A stretch of 7,277 nucleotides of DNA from Treponema sp. (lineage in GTDB: Bacteria > Spirochaetota > Spirochaetia > Treponematales > Breznakiellaceae). The notes beneath the pieces are model-generated. The model searched no databases, had not been told where the DNA came from, and saw only the letters and a program-made list of their open reading frames with translations. Location of the stretch: assembly GCA_031271075.1 (NCBI GenBank), contig JAISWN010000361.1, forward strand, positions 1 through 7,277, given 5' to 3'. This document shows, one piece after another, positions 1 through 5,275 of the stretch. Position numbers and translations under genes: made by a program. The first letter of the stretch is position 1. Every line of letters begins with the position of its first letter.

Positions 1-13
1 TAAGGAGCGTGAT

Positions 14-673
14 ATGGCGAAGATGATGACGGCCGAAGAAGCGGCGGAATGGGGAAAAACCCTCAGTTTCGAGAAAGTCTGGGCGGCTTTTGTGGAGACC
101 GACAGGAGAATGGCGGAAACCGACAGGAAAATGGCGGAGACCGACAAAAGGATTGACGCATTGGGTGAAAAAATTGACCGGGTAACCGAAAATATCGACA
201 AAATGGGGGCGCGGGTTGATCGGGTAACGGCCAATGTCGGCGGCCTCAACGAATCCATGGGGCAGTTGATAGAAACGCTTTTTGCCTCCCACCTGGGGGA
301 AAAGTTTGACGTTTACCGGTATAACCTCAGGCGAACCTATACACGGGTCCGCATCTATGACGATACGAACCGCCTGCGTTCTGATATAGACCTTCTGCTT
401 TCCAACACCACCGTATGTATGGCAGTGGAAGTCAAGAGGTGGCTGGACCAGACGCAACAGGTTGATGAGCATGTCAGGCGAATGGGCTTAATCCGCCAGT
501 ATCCGCCCGCGGAAACCAGGGGGAAAACATTATTCGGGGCGATGGCGGCGGGGGCGGTAGATCCGGAAGTACGGGAATACGCGGAACAGAGTGGTTTTTT
601 CGTTCTTGAATTATCTGGAGAAGATGTGCGCCTGCTTCCGCCGCCGGAAGGTTTTAAGCCCAAAGAGTGGTAG
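14..673 (+). CDS. DUF3782-like coiled-coil protein with PD-(D/E)XK nuclease-like fold
   Basis: A 219-residue protein of unproven function. Residues about 25-80 are a charged coiled coil that begins with three near-identical heptads (ETDRRMA, ETDRKMA, ETDKRID) and continues with looser repeats (IDRVTENIDKMGARVDRVTANV). Residues about 82-205 form an alpha/beta domain. It carries S-D124-I-D126 followed by V-E139-V-K141 after a predicted beta strand, the spacing expected for the D...ExK core of the PD-(D/E)XK superfamily. This coiled-coil plus nuclease-like arrangement resembles DUF3782 proteins, which are common in treponemes and cyanobacteria. The fold assignment is from motif recognition only, and nuclease activity is not shown. 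The start is supported by TAAGGAG at bases 1-7. There is no signal peptide or membrane segment, so it is probably cytoplasmic. It is convergent with the methyltransferase gene, 12 bases apart. Confidence 0.75.
   Translation: MAKMMTAEEAAEWGKTLSFEKVWAAFVETDRRMAETDRKMAETDKRIDALGEKIDRVTENIDKMGARVDRVTANVGGLNESMGQLIETLFASHLGEKFDVYRYNLRRTYTRVRIYDDTNRLRSDIDLLLSNTTVCMAVEVKRWLDQTQQVDEHVRRMGLIRQYPPAETRGKTLFGAMAAGAVDPEVREYAEQSGFFVLELSGEDVRLLPPPEGFKPKEW
95..157 (+). repeat. Three tandem 21-bp repeats encoding coiled-coil heptads
   Basis: Three consecutive 21-base units (95-115, 116-136, 137-157) inside the DUF3782-like gene each encode one heptad of the form ETD(R/K)(R/K)(M/I)(A/D). The first two units differ at only a few bases, and the third has diverged more. 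In-frame 7-codon duplication would lengthen the coiled coil without breaking it, so copy number may vary between strains. Confidence 0.8.
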
Positions 674-685
674 GGCCGGGCGCGG

Positions 686-1507
686 CTAAACAGGATCCTT
701 CCTGAACCGGGCCACGTACATGGGCCCCATGCCCCCGGAAAGGTCGGGCAGGATGATCCTGCCGTAGCGGGTCTCTTCCCCTTCGGGAAAACCGGGAGGG
801 TCCAGCCGTACCCTGCCGGTCGTTTGGGCCGGAAGGGTTCCGTATTTTTCCAAAAGCCGGCCGGCAACCCCGTCGTTTTCCTGGAGGCTCAAGGCGCAGG
901 TGGCGTAGACCAGGGAGCCGCCGGGCTTAAGGAGCAGGAAGGCCGCCGAAAGCAGGGCCCACTGCCGTTTGGCAAGGAAACGGGGCCGGGCGGGAGTCCA
1001 CTGGGCCAGGGCTCCGGGATCCGCCAGGACGTGGCGTTCGCTGGAGCAGGGGGCGTCCAGGAGAACGGCGCCAAAGCGGCCCCAATCCCTTTTTTTGCCT
1101 CCCGCGGCGGCAGCGTCAAAGCCGGAAACGGTAACCTGCCGCCTCTTTTCCCTGTCCAGGTGGGCGTCCAGCGCCGCCGCAAGCCGCCGGCGCCGTTCCC
1201 CGGAAAGCTCGTTGGCCAGGAGTCTTAGGCCGCTTCCCATGCGGCCGGCAATGACCAGGGACTTTCCCCCCGGGGCGGCGCAGGCATCAAGGATCTCCCC
1301 CCCGGTTTCTTCAGGAAGCATGGTTTCCTGCGGAAACCTCAGGGACAGGGCCGCCAGTACCGAGCCGTAGTCCAGCCTGTAGGGTCTGGCAAGGCCCTCC
1401 CCATAGGCCACGGAAGCCGGGGGCGCCAAAAGGCTTTCCCGAAGGCTTTGCCAGCGGCCTCGGTAGATGTTTTGGTAGTATTCCTCAAAAGCGGAATTCG
1501 GATGCAT
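686..1507 (-). CDS. RsmB/NOP/Sun-family RNA (cytosine-C5) methyltransferase, short form
   Basis: A predicted SAM-dependent enzyme that methylates carbon 5 of a cytosine in rRNA or tRNA. With the start at 1507 it has 273 residues. SAM motif I is DACAAPGGKS (74-83), and an acidic residue sits at E100 in NELSGE. Motif IV is DAPCSSE (151-157), with C154 as the product-release cysteine. Motif VI is YATC (201-204), with C204 as the expected nucleophile. Both family cysteines are therefore intact. It lacks the long N-terminal NusB-like domain of RsmB and the C-terminal PUA-like extension of RsmF, so it is essentially the catalytic core and the exact target cannot be named. A longer reading from 1756 would overlap fumarase alpha by about 200 bases. 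The start MHPNSAFEEYY at 1507 follows GGAAGAAG and fits better. It is divergent from the fumarase genes. Confidence 0.88.
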   Translation of the reverse strand: MHPNSAFEEYYQNIYRGRWQSLRESLLAPPASVAYGEGLARPYRLDYGSVLAALSLRFPQETMLPEETGGEILDACAAPGGKSLVIAGRMGSGLRLLANELSGERRRRLAAALDAHLDREKRRQVTVSGFDAAAAGGKKRDWGRFGAVLLDAPCSSERHVLADPGALAQWTPARPRFLAKRQWALLSAAFLLLKPGGSLVYATCALSLQENDGVAGRLLEKYGTLPAQTTGRVRLDPPGFPEGEETRYGRIILPDLSGGMGPMYVARFRKDPV

Positions 1508-1525
1508 ACTTCTTCCGGTTATGAT
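1497..1525 (+). promoter_or_regulatory. Candidate promoter for the fumarase operon
   Basis: TATGAT at 1520-1525 matches five of six bases of a sigma70 -10 box. With a 17-base spacer, TTCGGA at 1497-1502 is a poor -35 box (three of six). Transcription would start near 1532, upstream of GGAGAGG (1540-1546) and the ATG at 1553. The -35 lies inside the first codons of the divergent methyltransferase gene. This is a weak prediction; the site is chosen because only 45 bases separate the two divergent starts. Confidence 0.3.
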
Positions 1526-1552
1526 ACCATACATCTCTTGGAGAGGTTTACC

Positions 1553-2398
1553 ATGCCACGGATTCTGGATACTTCCGAGCTGATTCCGATCATCGCGGAG
1601 CTGGTGAAAAAGGCCTGTTACGAACTGGATGACAACATTATGGACAGCCTGCGGGCTTCTCTGGAAAAAGAGGAATCCCCCTACGGCAGGGATACGATTC
1701 GGCTTTTGATCGACAACGGGGAATACGCCAAGGCCGAAGGGATCGCCTGCTGCCATGACACGGGAACCTGCGTGGTCGTCATGGAGATAGGCCAGGAACT
1801 AAGCTGGAGGGGCGCGCCCCTGCGGGATGCGGTAAACCAGGGGGTACGCAAGGGCTATGAGGAGGCTTACCTCCGGAAGTCCATGGTTGCGGATCCCCTG
1901 GATCGGGTCAATACGGGGGACAACACTCCCGCAGTCTTCCATTCGGAGATTGTCGCCGGCGACCGGGTAAGCATCACGGTGATGCCCAAGGGAGGGGGCA
2001 GCGAGAACATGGGGGCCTTTTCCACCCTGGTACCCGCGGCAGGGGCCGAGGGGGTGAAGGACTTTGTTCTCAAAACCGTGGAATACGCGGGGGGTAAAAC
2101 CTGCCCCCCCATGATCGTCGGGGTGGGGATAGGGGGAACCATGGATTACTGTTCCTGGATAGCCAAGAAAGCCCTGCTCCGGCCCATCGGGGAGCGGAAC
2201 CCCAAACCCTTCTACGCCGCCATGGAGGAGGAGCTTCTGGAGAAGATCAACCGCCTGGGGATAGGCCCTTTGGGCATGGGGGGAAGGGTTACCGCGCTGG
2301 ATGTCCATATTGAATACTACCCCTGCCATATCACCTCCCTGCCTGTGGCGGTAAACTTCCAGTGCCACTCAAACCGGCACGCCCGGGCGGTACTGTAG
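1553..2398 (+). CDS. Class I (iron-sulfur) fumarate hydratase, alpha subunit
   Basis: Large subunit (281 residues) of a two-subunit hydro-lyase that interconverts fumarate and L-malate in the cytoplasm. It corresponds to the N-terminal half of single-chain FumA/FumB. Three cysteines expected to hold the [4Fe-4S] cluster are visible: C67 in ACCHDTGT, C184 in KTCPPMIVG, and C271 in FQCHSNRHA. Other family features are TGDNTPAVFHSEIV (about 121-134) and MPKGGGSENMG (about 144-154). The start at 1553 (MPRILDTSEL) follows GGAGAGG by six bases. A longer in-frame reading from 1448 would run through the divergent methyltransferase start and adds no family-like sequence. The beta subunit follows 73 bases downstream, presumably in the same transcript. 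L-tartrate dehydratase alpha (TtdA) is homologous and cannot be fully excluded, but fumarase is the likelier role. Confidence 0.9.
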   Translation: MPRILDTSELIPIIAELVKKACYELDDNIMDSLRASLEKEESPYGRDTIRLLIDNGEYAKAEGIACCHDTGTCVVVMEIGQELSWRGAPLRDAVNQGVRKGYEEAYLRKSMVADPLDRVNTGDNTPAVFHSEIVAGDRVSITVMPKGGGSENMGAFSTLVPAAGAEGVKDFVLKTVEYAGGKTCPPMIVGVGIGGTMDYCSWIAKKALLRPIGERNPKPFYAAMEEELLEKINRLGIGPLGMGGRVTALDVHIEYYPCHITSLPVAVNFQCHSNRHARAVL

Positions 2399-2471
2399 GG
2401 AATATGTTAAGTCTCCTCTCCCCCGGCCTTGGAGCCGGCCAATTCAATTCACCCGAACAGGAAACAGTTTT

Positions 2472-3029
2472 ATGAGCGATACTATCATTCGTCTAAAAAC
2501 CCCCCTTACCAGGGCGGATATGGGGACCCTTGAAATCGGCGATATCCTTGAGCTGAGCGGAACTATCTACACCGCCAGGGACGCGGCCCACAAGCGGATG
2601 CAGGAGGCATGGGAAGAGGGAAAGCCCCTTCCGGTGGATCTGAAAAACCAGTTTATCTTCTACGCCGGCCCCTGCCCCGCCAAACCCGGCCGCCCGGTAG
2701 GCCCCATCGCCCCAACTACCAGCATGCGGATGGACAGTTTTGTGGAGATGACCTTCGAGCTGGGTATGCTGGGGATGATCGGCAAGGGGGAAAGGTCTGA
2801 CTTTGTGGGCGGCCTCTGCAAGAAATACGGCGGCGTCTACCTCCTCGGCATAGGCGGCGCTTCTGCCCTCATCTCGAACCAGGTAAAGAGCTGCCAGGTA
2901 GTGGCCTGGGAGGATCTGGGAACCGAATCGGTAAAGCGCCTGGAAGTGGAGAACCTGCGGCTTATCGTGGGGATAGACACCTTAGGCAGGGTGTTCCAGA
3001 CCCGGGAGATCGCCAAATACCGCCGCTAA
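2472..3029 (+). CDS. Class I fumarate hydratase, beta subunit
   Basis: Small subunit (185 residues), equivalent to the C-terminal domain of single-chain class I fumarases. It supplies the swivelling domain that closes over the iron-sulfur cluster held by the alpha subunit. Visible family motifs are SGTIYTARDAAHKR (29-42), YAGPCPAKPGRPVGPIAPTTS (64-84), MIGKGE (102-107) and YLLGIGGASALIS (123-135). The length is normal for the separate-subunit form, and the reading frame is intact. AGGA at 2459-2462 lies nine bases before the ATG. The 73-base gap after the alpha gene holds only a weak hairpin with no T-run, so co-transcription is expected. As with alpha, a tartrate dehydratase role (TtdB) is the alternative. 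Confidence 0.9.
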   Translation: MSDTIIRLKTPLTRADMGTLEIGDILELSGTIYTARDAAHKRMQEAWEEGKPLPVDLKNQFIFYAGPCPAKPGRPVGPIAPTTSMRMDSFVEMTFELGMLGMIGKGERSDFVGGLCKKYGGVYLLGIGGASALISNQVKSCQVVAWEDLGTESVKRLEVENLRLIVGIDTLGRVFQTREIAKYRR

Positions 3030-3054
3030 ATCGCAAGCGTCGCAAAATCCATGT

Positions 3055-3085
3055 CAAAAAATCCATTGACAGGGGGGATTTTTTG
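3055..3085. promoter_or_regulatory. Perfect 10-bp inverted repeat upstream of the DtxR-type regulator
   Basis: CAAAAAATCC (3055-3064) and GGATTTTTTG (3076-3085) are exact reverse complements separated by 11 bases. The spacer contains TTGACA (3066-3071), a perfect -35 consensus. A convincing -10 at the normal distance is not seen (CAAACT at 3089-3094 is poor). The site lies 26 bases after the fumarase beta stop and 17 bases before the regulator ATG. It could be an autoregulatory operator covering the -35 element, since DtxR/MntR/TroR proteins bind dyads near their own promoters. It could instead be a weak terminator for the fumarase operon, but the stem is AT-rich and the T-run lies within the stem, so an operator is favoured. 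Confidence 0.5.
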
Positions 3086-3102
3086 CCCCAAACTGGGATT
3101 AT

Positions 3103-3477
3103 ATGACTCAGTCTTTGGAAGATTATCTTGAAATGGTCAGTTTTCTCGCCGATGAAGGGGAAGTCCGCATAACAGACATCGCCGCCCGGCTGGGGGTGAG
3201 TAAGCCCTCGGTGCTTACCGCCCTGCGGACCCTGGAAGAACGGGGCCTTCTGGAACACGAGCGCTACCGGACCGTAAGCCTTACCCGGAAGGGGGCGGTC
3301 CAGGCGGCGGAGATCAGGGATCGCCACAGTTTCCTTACCAGCTTTCTCAGGGATGTGGTAGGGGTAAATGCCGAGGTGGCGGAGAAAGACGCCTGCAAGA
3401 TGGAGCATCTCCTCTCGGAAGAAACCTTGAAAAAAATGAAAGCCCTGGCCAAGACGATCAAGAAAAAAGCCTCCTGA
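3103..3477 (+). CDS. Short DtxR/MntR/TroR-family metal-dependent transcriptional regulator
   Basis: A 124-residue predicted DNA-binding repressor. An N-terminal winged helix-turn-helix (about 5-62; recognition region ITDIAARLGVSKPSVLTALRTLEERG) is followed by the helical dimerisation and metal-binding domain (about 63-118). Aligned by eye to Bacillus MntR, the ligands are D7 and E10 (SLEDYLE), H75 (DRHSFL), E101 and H102 (KMEHLLS). The position of MntR Glu99 is C98, giving the C-x-x-E-H pattern of DtxR/IdeR. The protein is shorter than MntR and lacks the SH3-like C-terminal domain of full-length DtxR. The ATG at 3103 has only a weak GGGA upstream, but its N-terminus aligns with MntR. It sits between the fumarase genes and the cysteine operon, so control of iron or manganese and of sulfur-related genes is plausible. 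Its targets are not known. Confidence 0.85.
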   Translation: MTQSLEDYLEMVSFLADEGEVRITDIAARLGVSKPSVLTALRTLEERGLLEHERYRTVSLTRKGAVQAAEIRDRHSFLTSFLRDVVGVNAEVAEKDACKMEHLLSEETLKKMKALAKTIKKKAS

Positions 3478-3482
3478 ACTTG

Positions 3483-3495
3483 CCCCCCCCCCCCC
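3483..3495. repeat. Poly-C tract of 13 bases
   Basis: An uninterrupted run of 13 C (13 G on the other strand) lies directly after the regulator stop codon and about 22 bases upstream of the candidate -35 box of the cysteine operon. Such homopolymers are prone to slippage. In Treponema pallidum, poly-G tracts near tpr promoters vary in length and change transcription. Whether this one varies, or is exactly 13 in the genome rather than a sequencing artefact, cannot be judged from one sequence. Confidence 0.85.
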
Positions 3496-3507
3496 TTCCC
3501 GTGCGCC

Positions 3508-3574
3508 GCCGTCATATAGACCAACAGCTTTATTTATCCTATCATTCCAATAAGAATTGTAGCTATATGACGGC
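3508..3574. promoter_or_regulatory. Perfect 12-bp inverted repeat spanning the cysteine operon promoter and start codon
   Basis: GCCGTCATATAG (3508-3519) is the exact reverse complement of CTATATGACGGC (3563-3574), with 43 bases between. The left arm overlaps the candidate -35 box, and the right arm contains the cysM ATG (3567-3569). A perfect 12-bp match at this distance is unlikely by chance. Two readings are possible. As DNA, the arms could be paired operator half-sites that block the promoter. As RNA, in any transcript reading through from the regulator gene, the arms would form a stem that hides the cysM start codon. The second would not apply to transcripts starting near 3552, which lack the left arm. 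Confidence 0.6.
3517..3545 (+). promoter_or_regulatory. Candidate sigma70-type promoter of the cysteine biosynthesis operon
   Basis: TAGACC (3517-3522, four of six matches to TTGACA), a 17-base spacer, and TATCAT (3540-3545, five of six matches to TATAAT). Transcription would begin near 3552, leaving a leader of only about 15 bases before the ATG at 3567. The match is reasonable but not unique in this AT-rich stretch. No strong ribosome binding site precedes the ATG. Confidence 0.4.
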
Positions 3575-4514
3575 CTTTGATTTGGTGGGCAATACGCCCC
3601 TGGTAGAACTAAAAAAAATCTCAGGCGAACTCCAGGGGGTGTCGATTTGGGCCAAGGCGGAATTCCGTAACCTTTCGGGCTCCGTGAAGGATCGGGCGGC
3701 CAAGGCCATGCTCCTGGAGGGTATTTCTTCGGGCAAACTGCGGCCCGGAAAGACCATCATCGACGCCTCAAGCGGCAACACGGGCATCTCCTACGCCGTG
3801 CTGGGGGCGGTTTTAGGTTATCCGGTAACCATTTACCTGCCCGCCAACGCCAGTTGGGAGCGGAAGACCATTCTTGCCTGCTACGGCGCGGCGGTGGTGG
3901 AGACCAGCCCCCTTGAAGGCTCCGACGGCGCCTTCCTGGCTGTCAGGGCCGAGGCGGAGGCCGGGGCGGAAAGGTACTTTTGGCCCAACCAGTACAACAA
4001 CGACGCCAACTGGAAGGCCCACTACGATACCACGGGCGTTGAAATCTGGGAGCAGACCGGGGGCCGGGTGACCCATTTTATCTGCGGCATGGGCACCTCG
4101 GGAACCTTTATGGGCGTCTCCCGGCGGCTCAAGGAGTACAACAGGAATATCAAAGCCATCGCCGTGCAGCCGGACTCGCCCTTCCACGGCATTGAGGGAA
4201 CCAAGCACATGGCCAGCACCATAAAGCCCGGTTTTTACGACGAAACCTTCCCCGACCGCTTTGCCCTGGCCAATACCGAGGCGGCCTATGCCATGACCCG
4301 CCGTCTTGCCCTGGAGGAGGGCCTCTTTACGGGGATCAGTTCCGGCGCCAATGTGCAAGCCGCCCTTGAGCTGGGCCGCGCCCTGCCCAGGGGCTCGCTG
4401 GTGGTTACCCTACTGTGCGACAGCGGCTTCCGCTACCTTTCGGAGTCCTTTTGGCCGGGACCTTTTCGGCCGGAATCTTCTTCGCCGGAATCCCTTGGGA
4501 AGGAGGGAAAATGA
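3567..4514 (+). CDS. cysM: Cysteine synthase of CysM type (sulfur-carrier-dependent, fold-type II PLP enzyme)
   Basis: A 315-residue PLP enzyme predicted to make cysteine by beta-replacement on an activated serine. The PLP-binding lysine is K41 in LSGSVKDRA, the substrate loop is SSGNTG (68-73), the phosphate-binding loop is GMGTSGT (174-180), and the serine contacting the pyridine nitrogen is S286 in CDSG. It resembles Mycobacterium tuberculosis CysM, including the NxxGS(V/I)KDR stretch and a basic residue, K213 in GTKHM, where CysM has the arginine that recognises O-phosphoserine. Phosphoserine is therefore the likely acceptor, with O-acetylserine the alternative. The linked JAMM protease and sulfur carrier point to protein thiocarboxylate rather than free sulfide as donor. 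The start at 3567 gives the normal family N-terminus; a reading from TTG at 3480 would translate the poly-C tract. The tail after about 295 is low-complexity (Pro/Ser/Glu). The stop overlaps the next ATG by four bases. Confidence 0.9.
   Translation: MTAFDLVGNTPLVELKKISGELQGVSIWAKAEFRNLSGSVKDRAAKAMLLEGISSGKLRPGKTIIDASSGNTGISYAVLGAVLGYPVTIYLPANASWERKTILACYGAAVVETSPLEGSDGAFLAVRAEAEAGAERYFWPNQYNNDANWKAHYDTTGVEIWEQTGGRVTHFICGMGTSGTFMGVSRRLKEYNRNIKAIAVQPDSPFHGIEGTKHMASTIKPGFYDETFPDRFALANTEAAYAMTRRLALEEGLFTGISSGANVQAALELGRALPRGSLVVTLLCDSGFRYLSESFWPGPFRPESSSPESLGKEGK
4447..4490 (+). repeat. Imperfect tandem repeats of about 15 bp in the cysM 3' end
   Basis: Three adjacent units (4447-4460, 4461-4475, 4476-4490) share a (C/T)CTT(T/C)T...GCCGGRA core; the first is one base shorter. 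They encode the low-complexity tail PGPFRPESSSPES, beyond the last conserved cysteine synthase residues. This suggests the tail arose by local duplication and is probably not needed for catalysis. Confidence 0.5.
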
Positions 4515-4990
4515 TCCGCCTCTCCGCCCAATGGGAAAAAGCGATCCGCCTGGAGGGAGAAAAGGCCTATCCCGGCGAATGCTGCGGCGTCCTCCTGGGC
4601 CGGCTGGAGGAGGGTGGCGGGCGGCTCATAGAAAGCATCATCCCCATTGAGAACGCCCGTGAAGAGGAGGAGCGGCGCCACCGTTTCAGGATAGAGCCGG
4701 AAGACCTCATGAAGGCCGAAAGGAAAGCGGCGGCGCAAAACCGGGATGTCCTGGGCTTTTACCATTCCCACCCCGATCATCCGGCGCGGCCCTCCGAATA
4801 CGACCGGGAACACGCCTTCCCCTTTTATTCGTACATTATCGTGTCGGTTGAAAAAACAAAGGCCGCGGAACTGACAAGCTGGCGGCTTTCGGATGACCGG
4901 AGAGAATTTTCGGAAGAATTGATCGATAGAGAAAGCTGTTCCAAAACCAGCGGGGTTTTGGACGATCCCGGGATACAGGAGGAAAACTAA
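4511..4990 (+). CDS. mec: JAMM/MPN+ zinc metalloprotease (Mec-like, acts on sulfur carrier protein)
   Basis: A 159-residue single-domain isopeptidase-type zinc protease. The JAMM motif is complete: catalytic E23 in GECCG, then H85-S-H87-P, S95 and D98 in HSHPDHPARPSEYD. H85, H87 and D98 are the expected zinc ligands. In M. tuberculosis, Mec releases cysteine from the CysO-cysteine adduct. In Pseudomonas QbsD and Wolinella HcyD, related enzymes trim residues after the carrier's Gly-Gly. Both reactions are plausible here, because the downstream carrier ends in Gly-Gly-Leu. Expression appears coupled to cysM: the ATG shares the ATGA overlap (4511-4514), and AGGAGG at 4501-4506 sits four bases upstream. 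The last 25 residues or so are polar, unconserved in appearance and probably disordered. Confidence 0.9.
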   Translation: MIRLSAQWEKAIRLEGEKAYPGECCGVLLGRLEEGGGRLIESIIPIENAREEEERRHRFRIEPEDLMKAERKAAAQNRDVLGFYHSHPDHPARPSEYDREHAFPFYSYIIVSVEKTKAAELTSWRLSDDRREFSEELIDRESCSKTSGVLDDPGIQEEN

Positions 4991-4992
4991 CT

Positions 4993-5268
4993 ATGGCGGT
5001 AACCGTTCAGATTCCAACCGCCCTGCGGGGCTTTACGGATCGGAAATCGGAACTTGAGCTTGAGGGAGGGACCGTGGGCGAAGTGATTGGGGCCCTGGCG
5101 GATCGCTACCCTGACTTGAGGCAGCATTTGTACCAGGGGCAGGATCTGCGTTCATTCATCAACGTGTTTGTGGGGGAAACGAACATCAGAAAACTTGAAG
5201 GGCTTGAGACAAAGCTTTCAGGCGGCGAGACGCTTATGCTGGTTCCGGCTATCGCGGGAGGGCTTTGA
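4993..5268 (+). CDS. cysO: MoaD/ThiS-like sulfur carrier protein (CysO-like) ending in Gly-Gly-Leu
   Basis: A 91-residue ubiquitin-fold sulfur carrier. It starts MAVTVQIPTALRGFT, has the beta-grasp strand FINVFVGETNIRKLEG (55-70), and ends in LMLVPAIAGGL. The paired glycines 89-90 are the thiocarboxylation site. Unlike mature CysO, MoaD or ThiS, one leucine follows, and the coding sequence confirms it (gga ggg ctt tga, 5257-5268). The protein would need trimming before adenylation, the obvious job of the adjacent JAMM protease. Its likely role is sulfur donor to CysM for cysteine synthesis. MoaD in molybdopterin synthesis is the alternative, but no MoaE or other moa gene is nearby. AGGAGG at 4977-4982 lies ten bases before the ATG, inside the end of the protease gene. 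Two bases separate the genes. Confidence 0.88.
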   Translation: MAVTVQIPTALRGFTDRKSELELEGGTVGEVIGALADRYPDLRQHLYQGQDLRSFINVFVGETNIRKLEGLETKLSGGETLMLVPAIAGGL

Positions 5269-5275
5269 GGATCCC

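Noticed and set aside
674..685. Possible bidirectional terminator between the first two convergent genes
   Set aside because: Only a 4-bp GCCG/CGGC stem is present and neither side has a T-run.
1448..1552. A 35-residue N-terminal extension of fumarase alpha
   Set aside because: It overlaps the divergent methyltransferase start and resembles nothing in the family. GGAGAGG at 1540-1546 supports the start at 1553.
1508..1756. An 83-residue N-terminal extension of the methyltransferase
   Set aside because: It is the antisense shadow of fumarase alpha with no methyltransferase-like sequence.
2423..2438. Hairpin CCGGC-CTTGGA-GCCGG between fumarase alpha and beta
   Set aside because: The stem is only five base pairs with no T-run, so it is not a convincing terminator or processing site.
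3480..3566. A 29-residue N-terminal extension of cysM starting from TTG
   Set aside because: It would translate the poly-C tract into Pro residues and has no ribosome site. The ATG at 3567 gives the standard family N-terminus.
5168..5275. Upstream in-frame extension of the E1-rhodanese gene
   Set aside because: It lies within cysO in another frame. The start at 5276 has its own ribosome site and normal spacing.
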